Program-made: the position numbers and the translations under genes
The notes under the pieces: model-generated
Database searches by the model: none
What the model was told of the DNA's origin: nothing
The model's input: only the letters and a program-made list of their open reading frames with translations
Assembly (NCBI GenBank): GCA_021155985.1
Contig: JAJNBA010000005.1
Location: 1 to 61,854 of the forward strand
Reading direction: 5' to 3'
Source of the DNA: Actinomycetes bacterium
GTDB taxonomy: Bacteria; Actinomycetota; UBA4738; HRBIN12
DNA length: 61,854 bases
Part shown: positions 51,959 through 61,175 of the stretch, piece by piece
Layout of the letters: every line of letters starts with the position of its first letter
How positions within the stretch are numbered: the first letter of the stretch is position 1

Positions 51959-53188
51959 ATGCTCGCGGGACGCGGCGTGACCGTCTTCGTGACGGGCATC
52001 GCGATGTGGATCGCGGCCCGGTTCCTCGGCTCACCCGGTCTGGAGGTCATCGCGATCGGCATCGCCGCCCTGCCGCTGATCGCTTCGTTGGCGGCGAAGC
52101 GCGGCGCCCAGCGGATCTCGGTCCGCCGACGGCTGTCCGACGTCCGGATCAGTCCCGGCTCCAGGGTCACCGTGACGCTCGACGTCGAGAATCGCTCCCC
52201 GATCGGCACGTCGTTCCTGCTGCTGGAGGACCGGCTCCCGACGCCCCTGGGACGAACGGCACGGCTGGTGATCGGAGGGATCCGTGCCGGGAAACGGGAA
52301 GAGGCGACGTACACCTTGGTTCCCCAGTCTCGGGGGCGCTATCTCCTCGGGCCCCTGGTGATCGACGTGTCGGATCCGTTCGCGCTCAGCAGGGTGCGCC
52401 TGGAGTTCGACGAACGGGAGGAATTGCTGGTCGCCCCCGAGATCGAGGATCTGGGGGCGGCCCCCGATCCTGCCTCGGGGCCGTCGTTCGGCGCGTCGCG
52501 CGCCCGACAGCTGTTCCGGACCGGCCAGGAGTACTACACGATGCGGTCCTATCAGGAGGGTGACGACCTGCGGAGGATCCACTGGCCCTCCGTCGCCCGG
52601 ACGGGCGAGCTGATGATCCGCCAGGACGAGTCGACCCGTCGAGCGAGCGGGCTCGTGTTCCTCGACACGCGGGCCGCCGCGCTCGGCCGGACGCAGACAC
52701 CCGCCTTCGAGCGCGGGGTCTCCGCGGCCGCCTCCGTCGGCGTCCTCCTGGCTCGCCGAGGCTTCGTGCTCCGCCTCGGTACCACCGAGCTCCCGGCCGC
52801 AGCCCTATCCGAGGAGCGCTTCCTCGACGCGCTCACCGGGATCTCGCACGCGGAGGTCCGGTCGATCGGGCCGGCCCTGGCGCACCTCCGCTCGGGCTCC
52901 TCCCCGGACACCTCGCTCGTGTTCGTCTCGGCACCTCCGGTGCCGGCCGAGCTGAGCGCGCTGATCCGCGCCGGCGCGGGCTTCGGTCAGAAGCTCGCGA
53001 TCTTGATCTATCCGACCGATCCGGTGCGTTTGCCGCCGGAGCGGCAGGCGCAGCACGAAGGCCGGGCGAGTCAGGCGCGGCTGTCCCTGGCCCGAGCCGG
53101 GTGGGACGTCCTCGTCATGCCCCCGTCGATGAGATTGCAGGAGCGATGGCACACGCCGCTGGAACGTCCGCTCGCGCGCATCGTCTGA
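51959..53188 (+). CDS. DUF58 domain membrane protein
   Basis: A 409-residue protein with two N-terminal spans (about 6-22 and 27-45), a beta-rich middle (about 50-150) and the DUF58 block RSYQEGDDLRRIHWPSVARTGELMIRQDE (about 200-228, described by its ends YQEGDD and LMIRQ). A vWA-like C-terminal region follows. DUF58 proteins partner with MoxR ATPases; their function is unknown, with links to cell-envelope stress. It is 16 bases after moxR, and its last 43 bases overlap the transglutaminase gene start. Confidence 0.9.
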   Translation: MLAGRGVTVFVTGIAMWIAARFLGSPGLEVIAIGIAALPLIASLAAKRGAQRISVRRRLSDVRISPGSRVTVTLDVENRSPIGTSFLLLEDRLPTPLGRTARLVIGGIRAGKREEATYTLVPQSRGRYLLGPLVIDVSDPFALSRVRLEFDEREELLVAPEIEDLGAAPDPASGPSFGASRARQLFRTGQEYYTMRSYQEGDDLRRIHWPSVARTGELMIRQDESTRRASGLVFLDTRAAALGRTQTPAFERGVSAAASVGVLLARRGFVLRLGTTELPAAALSEERFLDALTGISHAEVRSIGPALAHLRSGSSPDTSLVFVSAPPVPAELSALIRAGAGFGQKLAILIYPTDPVRLPPERQAQHEGRASQARLSLARAGWDVLVMPPSMRLQERWHTPLERPLARIV

Positions 53189-55392
53189 TCGCGCTCGCCG
53201 CCGCTGGCCTCCTCGCGGTGACGACGGCACTGGCCTTCGGGCGTGTATTCCTGGGGGCGAGCTCGACCCTCTCCTTGGTGGCCGCCGCGGTCGGCGCTGC
53301 GCTTCTGGCCGCCGCGTTCGAGCGGAGGAGCCTGCTGCTGGCCACGGTCGTGAGCGGCGTGGGGCTCGCACTCGCGATCGGGTTGATCGTCTTCCCCCAG
53401 ACCACATGGTACGGCCTGCCCACCCCCGACACGCTCCGGGCCGCCCTCGACGCCGCCGCGCTCGTGGGCGAACAGGCGAGGATCCAGCCCGCGCCGGCGG
53501 AGCCGATCGATCCGCTCCTCCTGGCGGCGGTCGTCTCGCTGTGGGCCGCGGTGTTCTCCGCGCACGCGCTGGCGTTCCGCGCGGGGAGTCCGCTCCTGGG
53601 GCTGGTGCCCCCCGTCGCGCTGGTCGCGTTCGCCGACACGGTGCTCGAGGAATTCGTGAAGCCCCTCTACGGAGTGGCGTTCCTCGCCGCGGCACTCCTC
53701 GTCGTGTTCGCGGACGGTCTCGCGCGCGTGCAGGGATGGGGACCGGTGTGGGCGTCCGGGCGGCGTGGGATCGCGGTGACCGCCGGCCGCGGGGCGCGCC
53801 GCCTCGCGTTCACGGCGCTCGGAGCGGCGCTGCTCTCACCGATCCTGGTGCCGGGGTTCGGGTCCAAGGGGCTCGTCGACTTCGGGACACCGGCAGCCGA
53901 TCGCGTGGCGATCGACCCGTTCGTCTCGGTCGAGTCCGCGCTGACGCAGACCGAGCCCGTCGAGGTGCTCCGCGTCACGACGAACCACCCGGGCTACATC
54001 CGGCTCGTCACCGTGCCCGAGTTCGACGGCGTGGGCTGGCGACCGGCAGAGTCGTCCGAAGGCGTGCCGCTCGCTCTTGGCGCGGAGCTCCCGGATCCGG
54101 GCCGAGGCGAGGAGACGACCGCCCGGATCGAGATCATGAGGGACCTGGGGCAGAACTACCTCCCGGCTCCCTCCCCGATCGGCTCGATCGAGGGGATCAC
54201 CGATCGGATGGTTCGCTACGACTGGGACCTGTGGAACGCGTTCGTGGATCGACCGTTGAGCGCAGGCGACATCTACGAGGTGACCACGTATCGCCCGCAG
54301 GTGACGGCCGAGGCGCTCCGGAACATCCCGTTCTTCAACACGCTCGAGGACGGTCGCTACACGGATGTCCCCGACGACCTGGACGAGAGGATCCGGGCCA
54401 TCGCACTCGACTGGACGGAGGACGCCGACAACGTCTTCGACAAGGTGATCGCGATCGAGGAGCGCCTGCACAGCTCCGGCGAGTTCGGGTATCAGGTCGA
54501 CACCACGCTCCGGTCGGGATCGAGCTCGATCCTCCAGTTCCTGACCGAGACGCGAGCCGGCTTCTGTCAGCAGTTCGCGACCTCGATGGCCGCGATGCTC
54601 CGCACGATCGGCATCCAGTCTCGGGTCGTCGTGGGCTACGCCACGGGCCTGCCGGTCGCTCCGGGCGAGTACTCGTTCACCACCGACGTCGCTCATGCGT
54701 GGGTGGAAGTGTGGTTCCCGGGGTGGGGCTGGATGCCGTTCGAACCCACGCCGACGCGGACGAACGCGGTGACCTACGTGTCCTCCGGCGATGGCCCGTG
54801 CACCGGGCAGGACTGCCCGGGGGAGACCCCCCCTCCCGGAACCGGGGGAAGCGCCACCGAGACGCGCGAGGCGACAACGATCGAGGGCCTGCGGCCGGGG
54901 AACGGTCCTCGCGGAGCCACCGGCGACCCCGGCACGATCGACATCGCCGACGATGATCCCTCGCCCATCAGCGCGAGGATGGCGCTCCTCCTCGGCGCCC
55001 TCGTCGTCGGGCTCGCGCTCCTGCTCGTGCCGCCGGTCCGGGCCCTCCGACGACGGATCCGCCTGCGGCGTGCCGGAGAGGAGCCCCGACGTCTGATCCT
55101 GGCGACGTACGAGGTGTTCACGGAGCGCGCCGCCGGGATCGGACTCGATCGCGAGCCGGGCGAGACCCTGAACGAGTACCGCACGAAAGTGATGGGGACC
55201 GGGTACCTGTCGAACGGGCACCTCGATCGGCTTACCAAGCTCGCGTCGGCGGCCGCGTACTCTCCTCACGCGCCCGCTGCGGAGCAGGCCGAAGAGGCCG
55301 GGAGCGCCGCGGACACCGCGATCCGCGAGATCCGGAGGTCCGTCGGACCGACCGCGTGGTTCGTCGGCCTGTACCGCGGCCGCTGGACGTGA
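53146..55392 (+). CDS. Transglutaminase-like membrane protein (TgpA type)
   Basis: A 748-residue protein. About six N-terminal spans (to about 245, the DUF3488 region) lead to an extracytoplasmic domain. The transglutaminase core (about 430-540) has the nucleophile in GFCQQFATSMAAMLR, the His in DVAHAWVEVWF and FEPTP, with Glu where the third triad residue is often Asp. One more span (about 610-630) precedes a cytoplasmic DUF4129-like tail. TgpA of Pseudomonas is the characterised relative; the substrate here is unknown. The ATG at 53146 lies inside the end of the DUF58 gene and is chosen because it precedes the first span directly. Confidence 0.9.
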   Translation: MAHAAGTSARAHRLIALAAAGLLAVTTALAFGRVFLGASSTLSLVAAAVGAALLAAAFERRSLLLATVVSGVGLALAIGLIVFPQTTWYGLPTPDTLRAALDAAALVGEQARIQPAPAEPIDPLLLAAVVSLWAAVFSAHALAFRAGSPLLGLVPPVALVAFADTVLEEFVKPLYGVAFLAAALLVVFADGLARVQGWGPVWASGRRGIAVTAGRGARRLAFTALGAALLSPILVPGFGSKGLVDFGTPAADRVAIDPFVSVESALTQTEPVEVLRVTTNHPGYIRLVTVPEFDGVGWRPAESSEGVPLALGAELPDPGRGEETTARIEIMRDLGQNYLPAPSPIGSIEGITDRMVRYDWDLWNAFVDRPLSAGDIYEVTTYRPQVTAEALRNIPFFNTLEDGRYTDVPDDLDERIRAIALDWTEDADNVFDKVIAIEERLHSSGEFGYQVDTTLRSGSSSILQFLTETRAGFCQQFATSMAAMLRTIGIQSRVVVGYATGLPVAPGEYSFTTDVAHAWVEVWFPGWGWMPFEPTPTRTNAVTYVSSGDGPCTGQDCPGETPPPGTGGSATETREATTIEGLRPGNGPRGATGDPGTIDIADDDPSPISARMALLLGALVVGLALLLVPPVRALRRRIRLRRAGEEPRRLILATYEVFTERAAGIGLDREPGETLNEYRTKVMGTGYLSNGHLDRLTKLASAAAYSPHAPAAEQAEEAGSAADTAIREIRRSVGPTAWFVGLYRGRWT

Positions 55393-55403
55393 GGACGATC
55401 CGC

Positions 55404-55898
55404 CTAGCGGGCGGCTGACTGACCCGTCGCCGTGGTGGCCGCAGCGGCGCGGAGCGCTCGGACGAATCGCTCGCGGTCTTCCTCGAACTGGCGGACCTTG
55501 GTCTCGACGCCCGTCGCGATGTCGTCGATGGCGACGAAGAACGCCATCTGACCGTCGCGCAGGGCGTCGATCACCTCACCATCGCGCCGGCAGATCTTGA
55601 AGATCGACTGTCCGTCCGTCACGAGCTTCACCTCGGAGAGGTGTTTCGTGAGTCCGGCCTTCTTGGTGAGGAACTCCCACGAGCGGCGGACCCGCTGCAG
55701 CGACATCCCACCGTCGAGCAGCGACTTCACGACCCGCAGCGCCACCAGGTCCCGGAAGGAGTACAGGCGCGGCACGCCGGGCCGTCCACCGGTGCCCTGC
55801 ACCGAGGGCTCGACGAGCCCGATCTCGTCCCAGTAGCGCAGCTGACGTGGCGAGCAACCCGTGAACTTACATGCCTGATGCGCGGTGAAACCCTCCAT
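55404..55898 (-). CDS. MerR-family transcriptional regulator
   Basis: A 164-residue regulator. The N-terminal winged helix (about 3-70) has FTAHQACKFTGCSPRQLRYWDEIGLVEPS and RLYSFRDLVALRVVKSLLD (as its conserved parts). The second half has SIFKICRRDGEVIDALRDGQ and AFFVAIDDIATGVE, seen in actinobacterial MerR proteins related to those near division genes. No effector-binding cysteine cluster is evident, so metal sensing is unlikely. It converges with the transglutaminase gene 11 bases away. The ATG at 55898 is favoured by GGAGGG-like context only after the start, so the start is moderately sure. Confidence 0.88.
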   Translation of the reverse strand: MEGFTAHQACKFTGCSPRQLRYWDEIGLVEPSVQGTGGRPGVPRLYSFRDLVALRVVKSLLDGGMSLQRVRRSWEFLTKKAGLTKHLSEVKLVTDGQSIFKICRRDGEVIDALRDGQMAFFVAIDDIATGVETKVRQFEEDRERFVRALRAAAATTATGQSAAR

Positions 55899-56108
55899 CG
55901 GACGATCACGACAACTTCGAACCCGAATCATCCGGCACGAACGTCACGGGCCCTCCCGGGGAACCCGCCCTCCGGCGACGCACTCGCACCCAGGGGAAGG
56001 AATGCACGTTCTACACCCATCTACGAAGTCGTGGCAAGCGCAGTGGTCAGACGGTGTGATCGACGCGACGTTCGCGGCGCGCGTTCGCGTGCGCGACGCT
56101 GCGCGCGC

Positions 56109-56471
56109 CTATCCCTCGTCCGACGGAGGTGACGACGGCGGCGGCCGGAGCCGCCCGGCGACGCGCGACGCGATCCTTCCGAACGTGCCGGGGGCGACGG
56201 TGTCGTCGCCGAGGCGGCCGGCGTACCGGTAGGCGAGCACCGCGGACAGGGTCATCGCGACGAACCCCGCGGCCGCGATCCAGACGGACAGGCCGACGAG
56301 CAGGAGCATGAGCGATCCGACGATGAACCCCGCGATCGCCAACTTCATCCGACCCCAGGCGTGCGTGTGGAGGTCGGTGCGGGTGACCTGTTCGACGAGC
56401 CTCGGATCCTCTTCCGAGAGCCGCCGTTCGATCTCCTCCAGGATCTTCTGCTCGTGATCGTTGAGCGGCAT
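56109..56471 (-). CDS. DUF3040 family membrane protein
   Basis: A 120-residue protein. MPLNDHEQKILEEIERRLSE at the start is the hallmark of DUF3040. Two spans (about 43-62 and 66-86) and a short Pro/Ser-rich cytoplasmic tail follow. It is widespread in actinobacteria near mraZ; the function is unknown. The ATG follows CCGGAGGTGCC. A perfect TATAAT lies about 40 bases upstream. It is followed by 210 bases of GC-rich, hairpin-forming sequence (56050-56108) before merR, with no gene in it. Confidence 0.9.
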   Translation of the reverse strand: MPLNDHEQKILEEIERRLSEEDPRLVEQVTRTDLHTHAWGRMKLAIAGFIVGSLMLLLVGLSVWIAAAGFVAMTLSAVLAYRYAGRLGDDTVAPGTFGRIASRVAGRLRPPPSSPPSDEG

Positions 56472-56510
56472 GGCACCTCCGGCCGCGGGGGGCGACCCCG
56501 TTCCCCTCCG

Positions 56511-56516
56511 ATTATA
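56511..56516 (-). promoter_or_regulatory. -10 element of the DUF3040 gene
   Basis: TATAAT on the minus strand, overlapping the dinB stop codon. A start near 56504 gives a leader of about 33 bases. The -35 region is poor (TACCAC at 18 bases). It is the only perfect TATAAT I noticed in an intergenic position. Confidence 0.5.
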
Positions 56517-57732
56517 GAGAGGGGTCCCGACCGAGTGGTACCGAACGGCGCCGCGACCGGTCGAGGAGGCTCGCAGGCCCCGCCGCGCCGGTCCCGAAGC
56601 GACGCTCGATCCGGTCCACGGTTCGCTCCACGTCGTCCCAGCGTTCGGAGTGCAGCAGCGCCAGCTGGTGCGCGCCCGCCGAGTCCAATCCCGATGCCTG
56701 GACCCCAAGCAACCGCACCCGTCGTCTCTCCCCGGGCAGGTGGCGATACAGGTCGGACACGGTCCGGTGGATCTCCCCACCGAGGTCGGTGGGATCGGGC
56801 TGCGTGTGCGATCGGGTGAGCGTCGTGAAGTTCGCGAGCCGGACCTTCAGCGTGACCGTTCGCGCCCGGTAGCCGTCCTCGCGGAGACGAGCCGCCACCC
56901 GCCCCGAGAGCGCCAGCAGCTCCCGCCCGATCTCGTCCTCGTCGTCGAGGTCCCGATCGAACGTCTCCTCGTGCCCGATGGACTTGGGTTGCTCGTACGG
57001 CTCGACCCGGCGGTCGTCCACCCCGCGGGCCAGCGCGCCGAGATGGCTCGCCGCGGCCGCGCCGATCAGGCGCTCGAGGATCGTCGGCGGCGTCCTCCCG
57101 AGGTCCCCGACCGTGCGGATCGCCAAGCGCCCCAACACCTCCGCGGTCTTCTCCCCCACCCCCCAGAGCCTCCCGACGGGGAGCGGGTCCAGGTAGGCGG
57201 CCACACCGTCCGCGGGCACGTGGAGGTACCCGTCGGGCTTGCATCCGTCCGATGCGAGCTTGGCCACGAACTTCGTCGGCGCGATACCCACCGAACACGT
57301 CACGCCGACCTCCCGGGCGACCTCCTCCCGGATCCTCTTCGCGATCTCGACGGGTGAGCCGAACAGGCGGGTGGCGCCGCCGACGTCGAGGAACGCCTCG
57401 TCCAGGGAGATCGGCTCCACGAGCGGGGTATGGGCGAGGAGGACTTCCCGGAAGCGGTGGGAATGAACGCGATAGGCGTCGAAGTCGGGTGGGAGGAAGA
57501 TGCCCTCCGGGCACAGGCGTCGCGCGCGGACCGACGGCATGGCGCTCCGCACCCCGTACGCCCTCGCCTCGTACGACGCGCTGGTGACCACCCCGCGCGC
57601 GCCGGTCCCGCCCACGATCACCGGCTTGCCTTCGAGCGAGGGATCCTTGAGGACGGCGACCGAGGCGTAGAACGCATCGAGGTCCACGTGGAGGATCGGC
57701 TCGGGCGGCCTCTGGAGGGTGGTCACGGCCAC
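56512..57732 (-). CDS. dinB: DNA polymerase IV (Y-family, DinB)
   Basis: A 406-residue translesion polymerase. Catalytic acids are intact: Asp17 in HVDLDAFYASV and Asp111-Glu112 in SLDEAFLDV. Tyr22 is the steric gate. The GIAPTKFVAKLAS, GVGEKTAEVL helix-hairpin and the little-finger domain (about 245-350) are present. QLALL (about 356-360) resembles a clamp-binding motif. Because the active site is intact it is a true DinB and not ImuB. It starts 42 bases after dnaE2 and is probably co-transcribed with it under LexA control. The start is GTG at 57732, with GTG at 57726 the alternative. Confidence 0.95.
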   Translation of the reverse strand: MAVTTLQRPPEPILHVDLDAFYASVAVLKDPSLEGKPVIVGGTGARGVVTSASYEARAYGVRSAMPSVRARRLCPEGIFLPPDFDAYRVHSHRFREVLLAHTPLVEPISLDEAFLDVGGATRLFGSPVEIAKRIREEVAREVGVTCSVGIAPTKFVAKLASDGCKPDGYLHVPADGVAAYLDPLPVGRLWGVGEKTAEVLGRLAIRTVGDLGRTPPTILERLIGAAAASHLGALARGVDDRRVEPYEQPKSIGHEETFDRDLDDEDEIGRELLALSGRVAARLREDGYRARTVTLKVRLANFTTLTRSHTQPDPTDLGGEIHRTVSDLYRHLPGERRRVRLLGVQASGLDSAGAHQLALLHSERWDDVERTVDRIERRFGTGAAGPASLLDRSRRRSVPLGRDPSL

Positions 57733-57774
57733 ATCATGCCGCGGATCAGCCTGCGGGCCATAGCCAGCGATCCA

Positions 57775-60700
57775 TCAGCCCGCGGACCCGGGGCTCGCGT
57801 GCCACAGCCTCCGGACCGGGCTGGTCGGTCGCACCGGGCTCGCCATCGTCTCGCGGAGGGCGCCGTCGGCGCGGGCCCGGTGCAACGCCGTGAGATCCCA
57901 GACCTCTTCGGCGACGACGCTCACGCCACGACGACCGGTCCGGCGGACCTGGCCCCACACCACCATCGCGAACGCGTGGAACACGGTCTTGGCCACCTTC
58001 GGCTGCACCGACTCGAAGACCGTGACCTCGAGAGGCCCGGTGCCGTCGTCGAGTGTGACGAAGATGATCCGCTGCCCGCTGCGGATCGCGGGGGTCTGCG
58101 AGGAGACCTTCACGCCGGCGATCATCACCCACTCGTTCGCCCGGCACCGCCACACGTCCTCCGATCGGGTGACACCGAGGTCGCGCAGCAGCGGCTCGTA
58201 GAAGCTCACGATGTGGCGCGTGGCATCCAGCCCGAGGACCTCGAGCTCCGCCCGGACGACCTCGGCGTCGGTGTAGTCCCGGAAGGCGAAGCCTGCGACG
58301 CCGGTCGAAGGATGGTCGGTCGTGCTCTCAATAGGCGCTTCGAGCGTGAGCCGGAGCTGGTCCCCTTCGCGCGCGGCCTCGGCGGTGATCGCGGTGAAGA
58401 GATGTCCACGACGGTTGCTCCCGGGGAGCGCGTCGAACGCACCGGCGTGCGCGAGCGCCTCGACGACCGGCCTGGCGACCACGGTCCGTCGCAGGAAGTC
58501 TTCGACGCTCGTGAACGGCCGCTCGGCGCGAGCGATCAGGATCGACCGGATCTCGGCGTCGGAGATCCCGTGGACGTCTTGGAGCGCCAGCCGGATGCCG
58601 TACCTCTGGGGGGCTACGCTCGCGCGGGGCGCTCGCTCCTTGAGCCCCCCAGACCCCCCCACCTCTTCGGCCACGTACTCTTGCTCGCTCCGGTTCATGT
58701 CCAACGGGAGGATCGGGATGCCGTGGCGCCGCGCGTCGTCCAGTAGCGCCCGCCGCGGGTACATCCCGGGGTCGTGCGTGAGGATCCCGGCCAGGAAGTG
58801 CGCCGGGTAGTGCGCCTTCAGCCAGGCGCTCCGGTAGGTGGGTACCGCGAACGCTGCCGCGTGGGCCTTGCAGAACCCGAACGACGCGAACTGCGCGACG
58901 GCGTCCCAGGTCTTCTCGGCCGCCGCGGCGTCCACGCCGCGCTCGCCGGCCCGCCGGAGGAACTCCTCGCGGAACCCGGGCACCAGCTCCTCGTGATCGA
59001 GGTGACGGCGGACGTGGTCGGCGTACGTGAGGTCCCACCCGGCGATCGCGGCGAGCGTCCGCATCACCTGCTCGTGGTAGACGATCACGCCGAACGTCTC
59101 CCGGAGGGCGGGGCGCAGGTCGGGGTGCACGTAGACCGGCGACTCGAAGCTCGCCCGGCGCCGGAGGTACGGGGTGATCATGTCGGACTTCACCGGGCCG
59201 GGCCGGAACAGCGAGATGTCGACGATCAGGTCCTCCCACCGGCCGGGCTGGAGCTTCTGGAGCAGCTCGCGCTGCCCGGGCGACTCGATCTGGAAGCAGC
59301 CGAGCGTGTCGGAGGCCCGGATCATCTCGAACGTGGCCTCGTCGTCGAGCGGGATCCGCTCGAGGTCGACCTTCTCCCCCAGCGTCCGCGCGATCTCGTC
59401 GGTCGCATGGCGCATCGACGACAGCATCCGCACGCCGAGGACGTCGAGCTTCAGGTAGCCGAGCAGCTCGACGTCGTCCTTGTCCGCCTGGATCATCCGG
59501 TGGCCGTTCGCGGAGCGCTCCAGCGGCACCCGATCGACGAGGTCGTGGGAGGACAGCACGATGCCGCACGGATGCAGGGCGATGTGACGGGGGAAGCCGT
59601 CGAGCCGCTCGGCCACGCGGAACAGCAGCTCGAGCTGGGCCATCGGCAGGTTGATCCCGTCCAGCTCCGGCAGCTTCACCATCGCATCGCGCAGGTTCCG
59701 CGCGGAGATGTGGGGGAAGGACTTCGCGACCATCCCGACCTCGACCTCCGGCAGGCCGAGCGCCTTGCCCACCTCGCGCACCGCCGAACGCGCCCGATAG
59801 GTGTCGATCATCGCGACGCAGCCGGTGCGCTCGTCGCCGTGACGCGAGAGCACCATGTCGTAGACATCCTCCCGCCGGGCCGATTCGACGTCGACGTCGA
59901 TGTCCGGCAGCTCGTCGCGCATGGGGTTCAGGAACCGCTCGAACGCGAGGTCGTGGCGGAGCGCGTCGACGTCGGAGATACGGAGCAGGTAGCACACGAG
60001 CGATCCGGCGGCGCTCCCCCGGCACGCCACGTGGATCCCCATCGCATGGATGTCCGCGACGATGTCGGCAACCGTGAGGAAGAACGCCGCGTAGCCCATC
60101 CGCCGGATCATCGAGAGCTCGAGGTGGATCCGGTCGCGCAGGCGTTCGTCCTCGGTCATCCCTCGGTCGTGCACGCCTGCCCAACAGCGCTCCGCGAGGA
60201 TCGCGTCGGCGCTGTGACCGGCCGGCGTGGGGAAGTCCGGGAAATGGACCTGCTTGAGGCCGAGGTCGAACCGGCATGTCTCTTCGATCTCGATCGTCGC
60301 GTCGCAGAGGTCGGGGCGTTCGGCGAAGAGCAGGCGCATCGCCTCGGCCGGCTTCAACCATCCTTCGGCGTTCCTGCGCGAGACGTGGTTGGCGGCGATC
60401 GGGACGATCTCGCGCATGCACTCGAGGGCGTCGGCGAGGAACGCGTCCTCGGGCACGAGGTAGCGGACGGGGTTCGTGGCCACCGCGCGGAGCTCCACGC
60501 GGTCGGCCAGCCGGAGCATCGAGCGGATCTCGGCGTTCGAGTCGCGTTCCATCCGATGTTCGGCCGCGACGTAGAGACGGTCGCGGCCGAACGCCTCGCG
60601 GAACGGGTGGAGGGCCTCCGCGGCCGCATCGATCCGACCGCGGACAGCGAGCCGACCTGCGTGCGACCGTGGGCCGGCGATCGCGACGAGACCGGCGGGA

Positions 60701-61062
60701 TGAGCGCAGATCTGGGAGGTGGTGATCGCCGGGTCGCCGCGATCGCCCAGCATGTGCGCGTCGGTGATCAGCCGGCACAGGTTCGCGTAGCCGCGCTCGT
60801 CCTGCGCGAGCAAGACGAGCGGAGCGTCGCGGCCTCGCTCCCGAACCGTGAGTGAGGCCCCGAGGATCGGTCGGACGCCTTCTCGTGCGCACGCGGCGAC
60901 GAACCGTGCGGCCCCGTAGAGCCCGTCGCGGTCCGTGAGGGCGACCGCCGGCATCTCCGTCGCGGCCGCGAGCGCGGCGAGGTGCTCTGGCACGAACGCC
61001 CCCTCCTTCAGGGAGAAGGCGGACCGCACGTCGAGATGGGCGAACCCTGGAGACTCGAACAC
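57775..61062 (-). CDS. dnaE2: Error-prone DNA polymerase DnaE2
   Basis: A 1095-residue C-family polymerase of the DnaE2/ImuC class, used for damage-induced mutagenesis. The PHP region is degenerate: HLDVRSAFS where replicative DnaE has HLHVHSEYS. The catalytic core has CRGSAAGSLVCYLLR and PDIDVDVESARRE; the FGFCKAHAAAFA block is DnaE2-like. The OB region is near the end. No QxxLF clamp motif is obvious, only QLRLTL in the comparable zone. The start is GTG at 61062, which places +1 of the promoter at the start codon and the LexA box over it. Confidence 0.95.
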   Translation of the reverse strand: MFESPGFAHLDVRSAFSLKEGAFVPEHLAALAAATEMPAVALTDRDGLYGAARFVAACAREGVRPILGASLTVRERGRDAPLVLLAQDERGYANLCRLITDAHMLGDRGDPAITTSQICAHPAGLVAIAGPRSHAGRLAVRGRIDAAAEALHPFREAFGRDRLYVAAEHRMERDSNAEIRSMLRLADRVELRAVATNPVRYLVPEDAFLADALECMREIVPIAANHVSRRNAEGWLKPAEAMRLLFAERPDLCDATIEIEETCRFDLGLKQVHFPDFPTPAGHSADAILAERCWAGVHDRGMTEDERLRDRIHLELSMIRRMGYAAFFLTVADIVADIHAMGIHVACRGSAAGSLVCYLLRISDVDALRHDLAFERFLNPMRDELPDIDVDVESARREDVYDMVLSRHGDERTGCVAMIDTYRARSAVREVGKALGLPEVEVGMVAKSFPHISARNLRDAMVKLPELDGINLPMAQLELLFRVAERLDGFPRHIALHPCGIVLSSHDLVDRVPLERSANGHRMIQADKDDVELLGYLKLDVLGVRMLSSMRHATDEIARTLGEKVDLERIPLDDEATFEMIRASDTLGCFQIESPGQRELLQKLQPGRWEDLIVDISLFRPGPVKSDMITPYLRRRASFESPVYVHPDLRPALRETFGVIVYHEQVMRTLAAIAGWDLTYADHVRRHLDHEELVPGFREEFLRRAGERGVDAAAAEKTWDAVAQFASFGFCKAHAAAFAVPTYRSAWLKAHYPAHFLAGILTHDPGMYPRRALLDDARRHGIPILPLDMNRSEQEYVAEEVGGSGGLKERAPRASVAPQRYGIRLALQDVHGISDAEIRSILIARAERPFTSVEDFLRRTVVARPVVEALAHAGAFDALPGSNRRGHLFTAITAEAAREGDQLRLTLEAPIESTTDHPSTGVAGFAFRDYTDAEVVRAELEVLGLDATRHIVSFYEPLLRDLGVTRSEDVWRCRANEWVMIAGVKVSSQTPAIRSGQRIIFVTLDDGTGPLEVTVFESVQPKVAKTVFHAFAMVVWGQVRRTGRRGVSVVAEEVWDLTALHRARADGALRETMASPVRPTSPVRRLWHASPGSAG

Positions 61063-61099
61063 CTGTTCGATAGTAGGGCGCTCGGAAGGATCCTGTCCA
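61055..61099 (-). promoter_or_regulatory. LexA-controlled, apparently leaderless promoter of dnaE2-dinB
   Basis: On the minus strand TGGACA (61099-61094), 18 bases, TACTAT (61075-61070), then 7 bases and the GTG. A perfect palindrome TCGAAC-N4-GTTCGA (61055-61070) matches the LexA (SOS) box of actinobacteria and Bacillus and overlaps the -10 end, the predicted +1 and the first codons. LexA bound there would block RNA polymerase; DNA damage would release it. Confidence 0.88.
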
Positions 61100-61175
61100 G
61101 AGGCCGGTTCTCTCCCCCGTCTGTGAGACTCGGTGCCAACTGAGAGGAGTTCAGCGCCAGAGAGGAGTCACGGAA

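Noticed and set aside
55862-55872. AACTTACATG shared between the merR gene and the dnaE upstream region (26257-26266)
   Set aside because: One copy is inside coding sequence (Cys-Lys-Phe of the helix-turn-helix). With only two copies there is no basis for calling an operator.
56001-56232. Small plus-strand frame after AGGGGAAGGA overlapping the DUF3040 gene
   Set aside because: The purine run abuts the ATG without proper spacing, the product has no motif, and most of it is antisense to DUF3040.
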